Origin: Neofusicoccum parvum
Lineage: Eukaryota > Ascomycota > Dothideomycetes > Botryosphaeriales > Botryosphaeriaceae
Reading direction: 5' to 3'
DNA: 64,000 nucleotides
NCBI GenBank assembly: GCA_020912385.1
Contig: CP087208.1
Location: 3,348,001-3,412,000, forward strand
Part shown: positions 33,922-44,245 of the stretch, piece after piece
Layout: each line of letters opens with the position of its first letter
How positions within the stretch are numbered: position 1 is the first letter of the stretch
The notes under the pieces: generated by a model
Told to the model about the DNA's origin: nothing
Database searches by the model: none
The model's input: the letters and a program-made list of their open reading frames with translations, nothing else
Made by a program: the position numbers and the translations under genes

Positions 33922-34069
33922 TGTTGGATATCACGTGTTTCAAGGTCTCCTTATATCACACCATATAGCTTAGCTACAACTACTCGTATAAGAGGCAAGC
34001 GGGTCACCTACCCTCTTCCTCTTCATGCCAATCATCAATGGATCATCGTTGTTCATCAACACTCTAACA
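33922..34069 (+). mobile_element. 148-bp solo-LTR-like element, TGTTGGA..T(C/T)TAACA family (copy 2)
   Basis: It matches the copy at 27281-27428 over its whole length in opposite orientation. It starts TGTTGGATATCACGTG; the right end has a C-to-T change (TCTAACA). Flanks GCTGC and GTGTC give no target duplication. Confidence 0.7.
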
Positions 34070-34078
34070 GTGTCGTAA

Positions 34079-34990
34079 TAGATAGATAGATAAATTCATT
34101 TCTTCCCGATATAGCTCCCTTACGGGTCCATGCGGGGCTGGCTATCTGCAATTATTTTACATGAGGGGGAAAACCTTGTTCACCAGGCAAAAACCCCTCC
34201 TCTCTATTCAGGTATGTCTTCCTCTCCTTATTCCGTTTTTCCTGTTTACCAGTAGTGGCTGCTGTGGCAGCCCTTCATTCAATCGCTAGTGTACCCTTTC
34301 AGTCTTCGTCCCGGTCCTCCTGGTAGTCCTCTTGGTGGTCCTCCTGGTGATCCTCCTGGTGGTCCTCCTGGAGCATTTCCCTGGCTAGGCTGAACTGGTT
34401 TAGAAGCCCCGTACGTAGGAACCATACTGTCGCTGCCTTAATCCCCTTCTTTGTGGAGAGGAGGGAGTGGTAGTCTGTAGCTCCCGCCTCTTGCAGCATC
34501 TGTGCCCTTCCCTGCTGGAAGTGGTGGCAGAAGAGAAGGATGTGCTTTGGGGTCTGCCTCTGCCACCCACACGGGCAGGCTGGGCTGGGGTGTCCCGGTA
34601 CCTTGCGTCGGAAGAGAAAGTCCTCCAGTCCAATGTTCTCTGTACGTAGTAGGATGGCTATTGTGCTGAGTGGTTTAGATAGCTCCTTATGTAGGTCTCT
34701 AAGCCTTAGGGTCCAGGCCGTGTTCAGGGCTACTGGCTTGTTTCTTCTTTCTTGATTGATATGCGTGGTCCATTGCTCCCTCCATATTTCCTTAAACACC
34801 ATGTGGATTCTGGCTTTCTCAGGGAGCTTCTTGGTGTTTGGTTTGCTGCTTTCTATAAGGGAGTTGATTCTCTTACGAAGTCGTACTCTCCTAGCTAGGC
34901 CAGCTGCGCCCTTAGCCTTTAGTACCGCTTTGGCTATGTCCTTGATGTCCTGGCATGTCCTATGAATACTACTACTACTATCTCCAAGTC
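34079..34990 (-). mobile_element. LINE type C, 3' end with open C-terminal frame
   Basis: A minus-strand frame (stop at 34299) encodes the end of a LINE ORF2: KELSKPLSTIAILLRTENIG, then the zinc-type cluster CPCGWQRQTPKHILLFCHHF, as found after RNase H in Tad-like elements. The C-terminus is a short acidic repeat (QEDH units, 12-bp tandem repeats at about 34315-34373). The 3' UTR ends in a (TATC)n-type tail near 34079. The element is 5'-truncated before RNase H, near a (TACT/TAC)n stretch at 34965-34981. Confidence 0.75.
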
Positions 34991-35267
34991 GACAGGGTAA
35001 AATGCCGACGGAACGCAATGAAGCAAGCAATGCTTAGATGCCAAGTTTCAGAAGGAGAAAAGTTGCGTCAAGGCATATTATCACACATTGCACGTAAGGA
35101 TATGCGGGGCACTAATTAATTTCTGCCAAAGAATTCGCCGGAATCATGCGTCGCCACTCTCATCCAATGAAACAGACCCAAGCGCTACCTAGATAGTGAA
35201 ATGTGTTGTAAGGTCTTCAATGCGCTTTAGAAACGTCTTCAAGATCTAACAACAGGCCCCTCCATGC

Positions 35268-36704
35268 CTACTTCCGCACAATCTGCAAGTCACTGTAAGC
35301 CTCTCGGTCGGAGCTTAATGGTAGACCAGCCGTCATCTCGCCCGCATACTTGTCCTCGACCTCCAACTCGCCCGGCAACGCGTCCAATAGCGCAGCAACA
35401 AGCAAGGCCACCATCATAGGGCCGAACTCGGAACGGGCCGGGCACGCGAACAGAGATCCCCCGAACGCCAGAAATGGTCCGTCCCCGCGCCCGGCACCCG
35501 CCCGGCTGGCACGGATCCAGCGCTGCGGCCAGAAATTGCTCGCGTGTGAGATCCCACAGCCACGCCAATGGGCGCTGTCGCGGTGTAGTGCCTCGACGTT
35601 TGCGGCCACGCGGACGCACTCTTGCGGTGTAGAGGTAGGAGGCGCCGGTGATGATGGCAGTGAAAGGTACTGTTCGCCCGACGGGAGATCGCGGTAGATG
35701 CGCCTCGTTGGCGGGTACAGCCGCAACGCTTCTTTGGCGATGGCGGCGGCCGACACTTCATCGTCTACGACCTCGTTGAAAACCTCTAGCGTCGGGGTGT
35801 GGAGAAAGACGTGCAGCACGGATTGCCACCGCGGCGCGGATGGGTGGTTTCGAAAGTGGACTTCGATCAGGCAGTAGAAGACGACGCGCCACATTGTCTC
35901 GTACGAGGGAAGGATGAGATTCATGGGGTTGTCTTTGGGACGGAGCGGATCGCAGCCAGGGACGACAGCACGTAGAGCCTGGATCAAGCCGTCCTGCTAC
36001 TGCCAGCCCTCAATCCCGCCTGACTTCTTGGAGGAGACCCAGATGCGATTTATCTCGGAGGCGATGTAACTGACCTTCTTATCGTCAAGCGTGGAAGCGT
36101 CCAGTCCGAAGAAGAGCTGGAACGAAATCTTTAGAGTTAGAAGCTGTATGAGAGGAGCGAGGGCAAGGGAGAACGAAGTGTAAGGGATGCCCTAGAGGGC
36201 GATTTGGCGCGCCGTCTTTGCTAGCGATCTCCACTGCTCAGACGATACCCTCAAATACGACTCGCTCAGCCTGCGAAACTGCCTGTACCAATCAACATCG
36301 GTTGTCGTGAATGCATTGTCGATGCCAAAAGCGATCTGGAGCCTTTTATTAGGTAGTGCTCGCGCTTGAAGCTTTGAGGAAAGAGACGTCTTTAGCCCCA
36401 AGCTTCCGAGATTGCAACCAAGGATGCTTTTACAGCCTTCTAGATCATCTAAGATCAATTTAGACGAAGAATCGATAGAATTTTGGCTGGTAGTCCCGAG
36501 GAAGGCAGTCTGCTCTGTTATTAGATTCCCACTCTTTTCGTTGATAGGTGAGCTTACCAAGATTCTTTTCCGACACAGTAGTAGGAGAGCCAAAAGAAAC
36601 GCCATAGCTACCTAGCACGCCCGGGGGCAATCCTTGATGCATATGTAGATGGTAGCGATAGTGACGAGCGTGCTCAGAGCCCGCAGTAGGGGTGCGAAAT
36701 GCAT
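35268..36704 (-). pseudogene. Cytochrome P450 pseudogene with three in-frame TAG codons
   Basis: From the ATG at 36704 one frame of 479 codons runs to 35268 without introns or frameshifts, but TAG interrupts it at 36612-36614, 36192-36194 and 35997-35999. The N-terminus has a hydrophobic helix (LLRALSTLVTIATIYICI). The ExxR region is KEALRLYPPTRRIYRDLP and the heme loop is FLAFGGSLFACPARSEFG, with Cys kept. It lies between LINE and LTR relics. All three stops are the codon that RIP makes from TGG or CAG. The gene is inactive; its former substrate is unknown. Confidence 0.8.
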
Positions 36705-38315
36705 GATGATGTGGATGTGTGTAGGAGACAAGAGATAATGTCGTTAATCGAAAGATCGTGGTGAGATGTGAATTGACAAATCCGCTGCAGACGGAGAGAG
36801 AGAGAAGAATCAATTGTAAATGATTCTAGTATAAGTGAAAGTCCTTAATCTATATGCTAGTTTCGTTGCTGTGGATCACTCTTGTCTCTACCAATGACCA
36901 TGCAAACGAATGTCAATGTTTTCGATATTGCTTTTCGCATGCAAGCAGAAAGTCTCTATGATTGTTATACAAACAACTAATACCGCACATGCAACTTTCC
37001 GTGATACGGGAAGAGTTATTTCAGCTACACCGCACCGCCAATCTATTTGTCCTAGGCCTAACGTGTCACGTCTCTAGTCTCCCGTGCAGTATGCATTCAA
37101 AACATGTATACACCCGGCCGGTCAGATGCTTCCAAGCATGCGTTGGATGGAGCAGTGGCTCTACCGGAAAGAAACATGTTTCAACACTCATAATTTACTG
37201 TGTAATAGTAGGCTTTCACGGGTAAAACCTAGACTACTGATGGAATTCGCGCTTGATCGGTTGGAAGCGATGAATGAATGACTTGATTTTGCTTGGTTGC
37301 TGAGGCGCTTGTGGTCTTGATCCCCAAGACGTCTCAGAATAAATGACTAAGCTAATATACTATCCAATAACTAACAGATAACGGAGGTGATTGAGCTCAT
37401 TTTCCATCAGTTTATGATGGCAACGAAGCTCCTCGGGCAATTTGGAGCAACACCAACTATACCCACGACATGAAGCTTGACACTGGAGGAAGACGGGATA
37501 GTTTGCGGAAGAGCCCAGCGCTAAGGGAGAACTGCAGCGCCAGGAGACATGTATGTAGATTGCAGACGAGACAGAGAACTAGCCAGGCCCTAACGCCTCG
37601 CTTAGGCCCCGAAAAGGCCTAGTGGATCCGATGAGGCCAGCCACACGCCGCATAGCTGCCTCCGGCGGCTGGGACGGACTATGAATTCATCATCATCATC
37701 ATCATCCTGCTCCCCGCATCCTTCTGGAGCTGCGCCGTAACACTATACTGCTAGATGTTTCAGAACCTCGACGGTATAGCGGTTCTAGGTAGCGCTTTCT
37801 ACGGCGTCTTTCTCCTACTTTACGCCGTTGAGTGAAGATTATCCTGGTGTCGCCGGCATAGTAACAACAAGTACCGAAGTTTGATTGTCGTTAGATCTTA
37901 TGCGCTTTAATGCCAACTCTCTCATGTGCTTGAGTGCAAGAAGCGGTGACTTTTAGTACCACTGAATTATAAGTGGCTCTCTATATGGTGAGGTAGGCGT
38001 CGCTGAATAATTGGTCCGTGCACACGAAGGGTTCGTAACCGTTATAATGGGATGGATTGCTTAACCCGCCACACAGATGCTAGGGCTAGAGCCGACATTT
38101 AATAAGGGTGGAATCTTTTCATCTGTCTTAGAAAATAGCTCCGCGGTACTAGGTATAAAACAATTAACGCTGACTGGAGATATCAAACGGAGAGATCTTG
38201 GTTCTACTCCCCGTACCTAGCAGCGTATACGGTAGTACTACATATCGCTCCTATAATTCTATCCTCTGTACGTATTATCTAGGAAAACTCCTCTAGAGTG
38301 TTATTCTATATCTAC
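36705..38315. other. Repeat relics without genes
   Basis: About 37560-37711 looks like a LINE 3' UTR ending in a (CAT)n tail (37693-37711, after GGGACGGACTATGAATT). It is followed by CTGGAGCTGCGCCGTAACA (to 37741), the right end of the 477-bp LTR family. 36705-37550 and 37742-38310 show no ORF of note and are AT-rich with many TA steps. Confidence 0.5.
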
Positions 38316-38787
38316 TGTAACGGAGTGCCTTCTGCTACTCGACTTCGGAGTCGTCGGGTAGGAGTTGGGTAACCGAAGGGTTTACCTTGAGGACAAGAGT
38401 GGGTAAGGATAAGCGAGGAGAGAAGTGGGATATTCACGTGAGGACGAGAATGCACGTGATAAGACTCGTTACCAGCAATGAGTGAGATTGCTACTTTGAG
38501 TTGACCACGAAGGGTCAAGTATCTAGCTAAGTGAGTGTGCTTATATACTGTAGGAAAGCTATGACAATCTGGATGCCCCTCGTGGATATGAGGGTTGGAT
38601 GGCCCTCGTGGATATGAGGGTTGGATGGCCCTCATGGATTTGAGGGTTGGATCTGTTCTGATCCAATGTGGGTCCTTGTGGAGCCGCACGTGGTACTGCA
38701 CGTGATGTCTTCCTTGGCGTTTGTTCTTGCGCCCGTGGTCTGCGCTTCCCGTCTTCCCTCATCTCTGTCGGACTGGGGTTCGTAACA
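38316..38787. mobile_element. 472-bp solo LTR, TGTAACGG..CGTAACA family (copy 2)
   Basis: It starts TGTAACGGAG and ends TTCGTAACA, flanked by a perfect 5-bp duplication TCTAC (38311-38315 and 38788-38792). Shared blocks with the copy at 27589-28065 include GGGTTTACCTTGAG and TATATACTGTAGGAAAG. It contains a private 26-bp minisatellite. Confidence 0.9.
38571..38648. repeat. 26-bp minisatellite, three units
   Basis: Three tandem units of the form GGATGSCCCTCRTGGATWTG plus AGGGTT lie inside the solo LTR. They are absent from the other copy at 27589-28065. Confidence 0.85.
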
Positions 38788-39091
38788 TCTACTTGGGTAA
38801 AATCACCATTAATAGAAGATGTATAAAAGATTAGTGGGCTGCGATATCTATACTTGGAGCTTTCTAAGGACACACGCAATTGTTAGGGAATTATGAGTAT
38901 GTGTCCAGATATAAAGCCTCATAGGCCGCCTCTTAGGGTGGCGCCGTCTTTTATGACAGCATGAAAAGAAATAGTAGGCAATGGGTATCCAATTAGTATT
39001 TTTATGTACAAAAGCGCCGCTTATTTTAAAGTCTAAGCGTCACGAACTCTGTCATTTCTCCAGGTGCACCGCGAACATGGACTCCCATCCA

Positions 39092-39567
39092 CTACGCAAT
39101 CCTCGCCACAAACCACTTGATCGCCATTGTACGGCATTCAGAATCTAGGTTACCTCCACCACCGACAATCACCTCACGCTTTAGCTTCTTTTCTCTATCG
39201 CGAGTTAGCTCGAGTAGCAGTTCGTGCCCACGCTTAAGGAACGGAGCGTTTCCAAGGCGCATCTGATCAGGTCTCTTATCATTCCAGTCGCTGGCCTCAA
39301 ATGACGGGTCGTATATGTATGGCTGGTGGGTTTCGTCAATTAGGACGACGAACTCATGGCCGGAGCCATTGCGACCAGAATACCTGTCCCTCGCATCCTC
39401 GTCTGCCACCAGTTCCTGATAGGTTGCGGTATCTATAATCCGCCACGGGCGGACAGCGAAGGACTGGCCGTACGAGGGGTGATCTTGGGTGCTGCAAATA
39501 TACATGTTCGTACTATTTGCCCGGTGGTAGAATGTCGACTCCTTGATTGTGGCGTATGCTTTGAATT
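39092..39567 (-). pseudogene. C-terminal fragment of an unidentified protein, cut by an LTR-like element
   Basis: About 158 codons remain open up to the LTR-like element at 39568; no start codon of its own remains. The sequence includes NMYICSTQDHPSYGQSFAVR, then GHEFVVLIDETHQPYIYDPS, and ends KWFVARIA. A His in HEFVV followed by an Asp in YDPS is the spacing seen at the C-terminal side of papain-like or transglutaminase-like folds; this is only a suggestion, since the Cys-bearing half is missing. Behind the LTR lies LINE sequence, so the rest of the gene is lost. Confidence 0.5.
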
Positions 39568-39775
39568 TGTCAACCACATTGGCCCGCAATCACGTGTCTC
39601 GTATTCCTCTTCTGATCACTACACCACCATCACTCCACCCCGTACGCGTCAATTCTTAGTACCTAGCACAGCCTCTTTTGCTTACGCGTCCCCTTTGCGA
39701 TTAGATATTTATGTAGCACTCGATAGCATTAATCAAAGAGGACAGCGGTGTCATTCTTTCTCGCGCCGTTCGACA
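39568..39775 (+). mobile_element. Solo-LTR-like element, TGTCAACC..TTCGACA family (copy e, divergent)
   Basis: The ends TGTCAACCACATTGGCCCGC and CGCCGTTCGACA are conserved, but the inner part is unrelated to copies b and c. Flanks GAATT and GCTTA differ; the element sits exactly between a gene fragment and a LINE fragment, so recombination between elements may have removed the duplication. Confidence 0.75.
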
Positions 39776-40620
39776 GCTTATGAAGCTTGCTGCCGGACTG
39801 AGTGTTGTAACTGTCTTGTTAACTAGCTTCCTGCACGGATGTGAGGCTGGGAGTGTTCGAAGATTTGTTATCACCCTTGCTGCTCGGTTCTAGAGACGTA
39901 GCTGTGTCGGAAGGGGGAAGTTCTCATAGTCTAGCGTTTCTATTGCTACTGTCCGGAAAGCTGAAATGGCCTTGGTTGTTGCAATCCGTTGGATCCTTGA
40001 GAGCACTGCCACTTGCCATTTGCACCTCGTAGGAGAGTGCCAGACTAGCGAGGCATAGTCCATCTGGGGGATAATACAGACCTGGTAGAGTTGGCGCATC
40101 TGTTTTGGTCTGAGGTGTCTTAGTCTCCCTATGGCTAGACATGTCTTGGTGGCTCGCTTTGCTGCTCTTTGGACGTGGGCTCTCCACCGGAGCTGCTGGT
40201 CAAAGATGACTCCTAAGAGCTTTACTTCGGCCTTCGGCTTCACTTCGTGGTTGCCCATTGTTACCGTTGTTGGGCACATCTGGTCTGGGTTTCTTGTGAA
40301 GTGGATGAGTTCTATTTTGTCGGCCTCAAAGCATGACCCAGTTTGCTTTGCCCATCTTTGCATCCGTGGGATATCTTCTCGTTGGAGGGCTTTCAGGTTC
40401 TTCTGGACCGATAGGCTTGTCCTCCATCTGAAATAGTCGTCGATGTAGGCAGATGCCCCTCCAGTAAAATTGACTGGCTGGTCTATAAGATCGGCGTTGT
40501 AGAAAGCGAATAAGATAGGGGAGAGAGGTGAGCCTTGCGGGAGTCCTGGGTGTTCTAGAGCCGCGGCTGGTTTGGTGTAGCAGTCGAAAGACACTGAAGC
40601 AGTCCTATTATCCATAAAGC
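39776..40620 (-). mobile_element. LINE fragment type D, reverse transcriptase core
   Basis: The minus frame 40615-39890 encodes RT motifs GLPQGSPLSPILFAFYNADL and the catalytic AYIDDYF, then HFTRNPDQMC and LLGVIFDQQLRWRAHV. After a TAG at 39890-39892 the same frame continues (NRAARVITNLRTLPASHPC) to the LTR-like element at 39775. Both LINE ends are missing. Confidence 0.85.
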
Positions 40621-40639
40621 TCTGTGTAGAAGATTGAGC

Positions 40640-40960
40640 TCCATTAAGTTGGTAGAGCTGTTTCGGAGCAGCAGGTTAGGCTCGCTTTCGAAGTCCTTAA
40701 CTGTGCGATTGCTGCTGATTCTCTACAGTTTAGTTGGTCATAGAGCTTCTTGGTGTGAAAGTGCGCCAACGCGCGGTCAAGCTTGCGAATCGACTCGCCG
40801 ACCTTGGACGCTTCGAGTGTTTTCTTCCAGAGCCTTAAGATGATTTCTTTGCACTGAGCCAAAGCCGACGGCCGTAGTAGTCTGCTTAGAGGAGGCTCCT
40901 AGTTATTCTCTGTAGCTTGCAGTGCCAAGTCTTAGTTCGAGCATTGGAAGCCGACCATTC
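40640..40960 (-). mobile_element. LINE fragment, type A C-terminal region
   Basis: The minus frame with KLDRALAHFHTKKLYDQLN and IAQLRTSKASL matches the region after RNase H in the LINE at 44134-51969 (KLDQALAQLHTKRLYNQLS). It lies 5' of the RT fragment on the same strand, the wrong order for one element, so it is a separate fragment. Confidence 0.75.
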
Positions 40961-41306
40961 CGTGTATTTTTCTGGAAACCTCGCGGAATCTTTAGATAGA
41001 CAGAGCTAGCCCCGGCCAACCAGCCCGTCTTTTATAGTTACTGACTCAAAAAGGGCGTTAAACTAAATTCAGAAATAAAGAAATAGGGAAGACAAGTCTC
41101 CCAGGAATGCGGGATAATGTAGGACGATGGGAACAAGGTTAGTATCGTGCCAATCATAAGCGCTGTCTTCAAGCCGCCTTTATTCTCTTCAACGTTTGCA
41201 TCTTAGAAATTTGTAACAAAGACACACCGCCAACATATTAAGACGACAAGATCAGTCTTACGTTCACCTCCCACTAAACTTTCTAGCAACTTCTTAAATA
41301 AAGAAA
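40961..41306. other. Upstream flank of the NTPase-nuclease pseudogene
   Basis: No repeat or ORF is recognised. The last 30 bp (CTTCTTAAATAAAGAAAATG) look like an ordinary fungal leader before the ATG at 41307. Confidence 0.4.
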
Positions 41307-43706
41307 ATGCCGGTAACTACTCGTTCGCAAACCCAGACAGCATCTACACAGGTGAAAGCGACGCCACGTCCTTCTAGCAAGTTATTATCTAAGACAATCA
41401 TAAAGGCCTCTTGCACCATGGCTATGGACGGCCATATCACTTCTAGAAACCCTCATAGAGCAAAACGAACCCTTCCTTCCTCGCAAAGACCACGAAAACG
41501 ATCTCCTACATATCAATCCTTAGATCAAAAGAAGCAGTCTCCCACAACTACCAACCTTTCTTCGCCAGAGCGTTCCGATCCTACCCTTACGCACTGGCCC
41601 TGTCAGTCCTGCCCTTGCCCGCAAGGAGCCTTTTGCTACCCAGCCGACGAGTGTATCCACTGTGGACATACGATGGACGATCATGAGGATGGAAACCACC
41701 GATGGAGTCCTAATTGCGATTATGTATGCGAGAGACCTAACCTGGTCCATTCTATCTTGGAGCTAGTACGAAACACCAGAGTAGTGGTCATCCGCGCTAC
41801 ACCCTAAGTAGGCAAAACAACTTTACTTCGACTGCTAGGCCGTCACATTCTTTACGAAGAACCGGACCTGGAGCCGGTTTTCATTGAGTGGAAGTGTAGA
41901 AGAATACGCGATGATCTTCCATACAAACAATACCTGGCACAAAAAAGATCAACATGGCAAGGATACAATGCGACATACCGGCCACATAAGCCTAAGGCTA
42001 CAGCGGTCTATCTGATTGATGAAGCGCAAGATTCGTATGAAGAAGAGGAATTTTGGACTCGGACACTGAAAAACTATGACACCAGACAGCAGTCCAAGTT
42101 CGTGCTGGTCTGTCTTTATGGTTCCGTTGGCTTTTCTAGCGGTTATGAGCCAAACATTGAATCCCAGGCTCTCCTTGTCGATCGCCTTCAACGCGTGGAG
42201 CTACGTCCGTCGATATTTGCCCGTCCACATATGCTCTTTCAGCTAGAGGAAACAGCCGAGACCGTTCAGAAATGGGCCATTGCAAATAGACTCCAGCTTG
42301 AGGTTGGTGTATCCGAGTACCTCCACGCCGCTACCGACGGCCATCCAGGCATGGTGGGACTGATTCTGAAATATTTCCAATTCATATCTTATCAGGTAAG
42401 TTCTACTTCTCTCCAATCCTATAACGGTTAAGAGTAACATTACACAGCTTCCCGAAAGAACGCGACGTGCTCGAGTATGGTCGCCGAGATTATGCCATGA
42501 GAACATTGTCGAACACAGCCAATTCCTGGACTTTATGAACCGTGGAAGAGGACTCTAGACTCTTGAGGCTGAGAAACATGTGAAAGGATGTCTAAGACAT
42601 CCTCTCTATAGCTCTATCACCTTCTCAGAAGTTGCAAAAGTCCTACGCGAAGTTGTGACGAAACCCTATGGACACACGCGAGTACAACGAGAGTTCGATA
42701 CATTTTCGTTTTGTTATAAGATGGGGTTTCTCCACCTAGAGCAGCATCGACCTGGAAGTGACGAAGTCACCTACATTTTTGCTTCTCCAATACACCGAAG
42801 GTATACTCTATAACCCACGGCAATAAGAATACCTTATTAATTAGAGTTAGGGTCGCATATCGTCGTCTTTTTCCAGGTCCCGAACTGGGCACCAACTCAG
42901 AGAGAGCCTCACTTCAACAGATCTGTCTATATGCTATCGAAAGGTTCAGTCCATCTGTTCTCCAGTTGCGCAATTACCGAGGTATTCCAGAGGTAGCCTT
43001 GCAAGACGAACTGTATTGCTGTCTTAACTACGAGCTGCAAAGTCTACCAATCCTCTCGGAATACTCCCATACCAAAGAGGGAAGAATTGACTTTTATGTC
43101 TTCAACAAGAGATGGGGAATTGAAGTACTTCAATCGAGAAGTAAAACAGATATCACCGAACATATACGTCGATTCCAGACTGGAGGAAAGTATCAGGGAT
43201 GGAATATCCTTGATGATTATATCATTCTCAATTTCTGCGCCAAAACCGCACTTCAGGAGATTGAAATCGAAGGTAATATTTCCCTCCCTATTTGAAACGT
43301 CTTGTACTAATATAATAAACTAGATGTCGGCACCCAGCTACGTTTCCTACAAATTGCTATGGACTTGGACGAGTGTACTGCAGAGGTGTACACGCATGAT
43401 AAGCAGCACCGAGTAACATTGGACCTAGGCGAAGGAAGACAACGGTATTATACGGACGACTCCGATCTATCTCAAAATCCTGCTCAGGTCTTGCAGGATC
43501 AGTTAACGCGAGTGGAGAGAGAGAATAGGGATATGATGCGGAAAAATGAAGACATGGTGCGGGAAAAGGAAGACATGGTGCGGGAAAAGGAAGACATGGT
43601 GCGGGAAAAGGAAGACATGGTGCGGAAAAATGAAGACATGGTGCGGGAAAAGGAAGACATGATGCGGAGGATAGCTGAATTAGAAGAGATGGCAAGAGAA
43701 AGGTAA
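41307..43706 (+). pseudogene. Crinkler-type P-loop NTPase + PD-(D/E)XK-like nuclease, two nonsense codons
   Basis: Four exons (41307-42395, 42448-42800, 42845-43272, 43324-43706), with introns of 52, 44 and 51 nt and good splice signals, form 751 codons in one frame, but TAA at 41805-41807 and TAG at 42556-42558 stop it. The first third is Ser/Lys-rich and then Cys/His-rich (CQSCPCPQGAFC, CIHCGH). The P-loop follows: VGKTTLL, with the TAA directly before it inside Walker A, and Walker B is AVYLIDEAQ. A helical region leads to GRIDFYVFNKRWGIEVL, which looks like a PD-(D/E)XK nuclease core. The C-terminus is a coiled coil of heptads. NTPase plus such a nuclease is the layout of Crinkler-type effectors and related selfish-element-derived proteins in fungi and oomycetes. 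No signal peptide or Crinkler header is seen, so a defence or intranuclear role is equally possible. Confidence 0.7.
43533..43658. repeat. 21-bp minisatellite coding for heptads
   Basis: Six 21-bp units of the type ATGGTGCGGGAAAAGGAAGAC encode the heptad MVREKED or MVRKNED, forming the coiled coil at the end of the NTPase-nuclease pseudogene. Unit number is likely to vary between strains. Confidence 0.9.
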
Positions 43707-44133
43707 TGTTATGGGTTGGACCCAAGTTCCTCTTCTAGCTTCTTCGCTGGCCAACGACCTCAGCGAGTGTCTCGTGTACCTGGACGAGGCGCATACCCGC
43801 GGCACAGACCTCAAGTGTTACGGCACAGCCTTCTCAGATCAGAGAATTACGGATCAACTCCGACGGAACAACGAGAAGTCGGAAGTCTCGCGGAGCCAGG
43901 GGTCACGAGATCACAGATACTACCACGTAAGGCGTCACGTGCGACCCACCTGTGCCCTCAAGTAACGGCACGCCCAGTGATGCCCTTAAGAGAGGGCAAA
44001 AAAAGTTCTTCTACAACTGGAACCGTCAACTTGCACAATAGAATTTGGACTGATCATCATCATCACCTTCAACCCGACAATTATCTTCTTTGGCCAAGAG
44101 GTGACGACACATACACACCCCCGACGACGCGAG
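43707..44133. other. Spacer between pseudogene and LINE
   Basis: No gene is seen. Open frames exist but start without ATG and lack a family. The end of the stretch may include LINE 5' UTR, as homology with the second LINE copy begins at the palindrome at 44134. Confidence 0.4.
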
Positions 44134-44150
44134 CTCCTGCGCCGCAGGAG
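44134..44150. repeat. 17-bp palindrome CTCCTGCgccGCAGGAG
   Basis: This marks the 5' limit of homology between the two type A LINE copies. It is identical to 31093-31109 and 58609-58625. Confidence 0.8.
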
Positions 44151-44245
44151 ATAGCCGCCCCTCGGACCTTCTTGACGGATTCAACGACGACCTAATCTTT
44201 GAATTTTGCCCTCGCAATCGCGAATTCGACTTTCTCTGCCCTGCA

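Noticed and set aside
34965..34990. A separate LINE tail of (TAC)n type on the plus strand
   Set aside because: No plus-strand LINE body lies before it; it is at the truncated end of the minus-strand LINE C and may be target sequence.
43533..43658. CRISPR-like array
   Set aside because: The units are directly adjacent without spacers and code for heptads; the genome is fungal.
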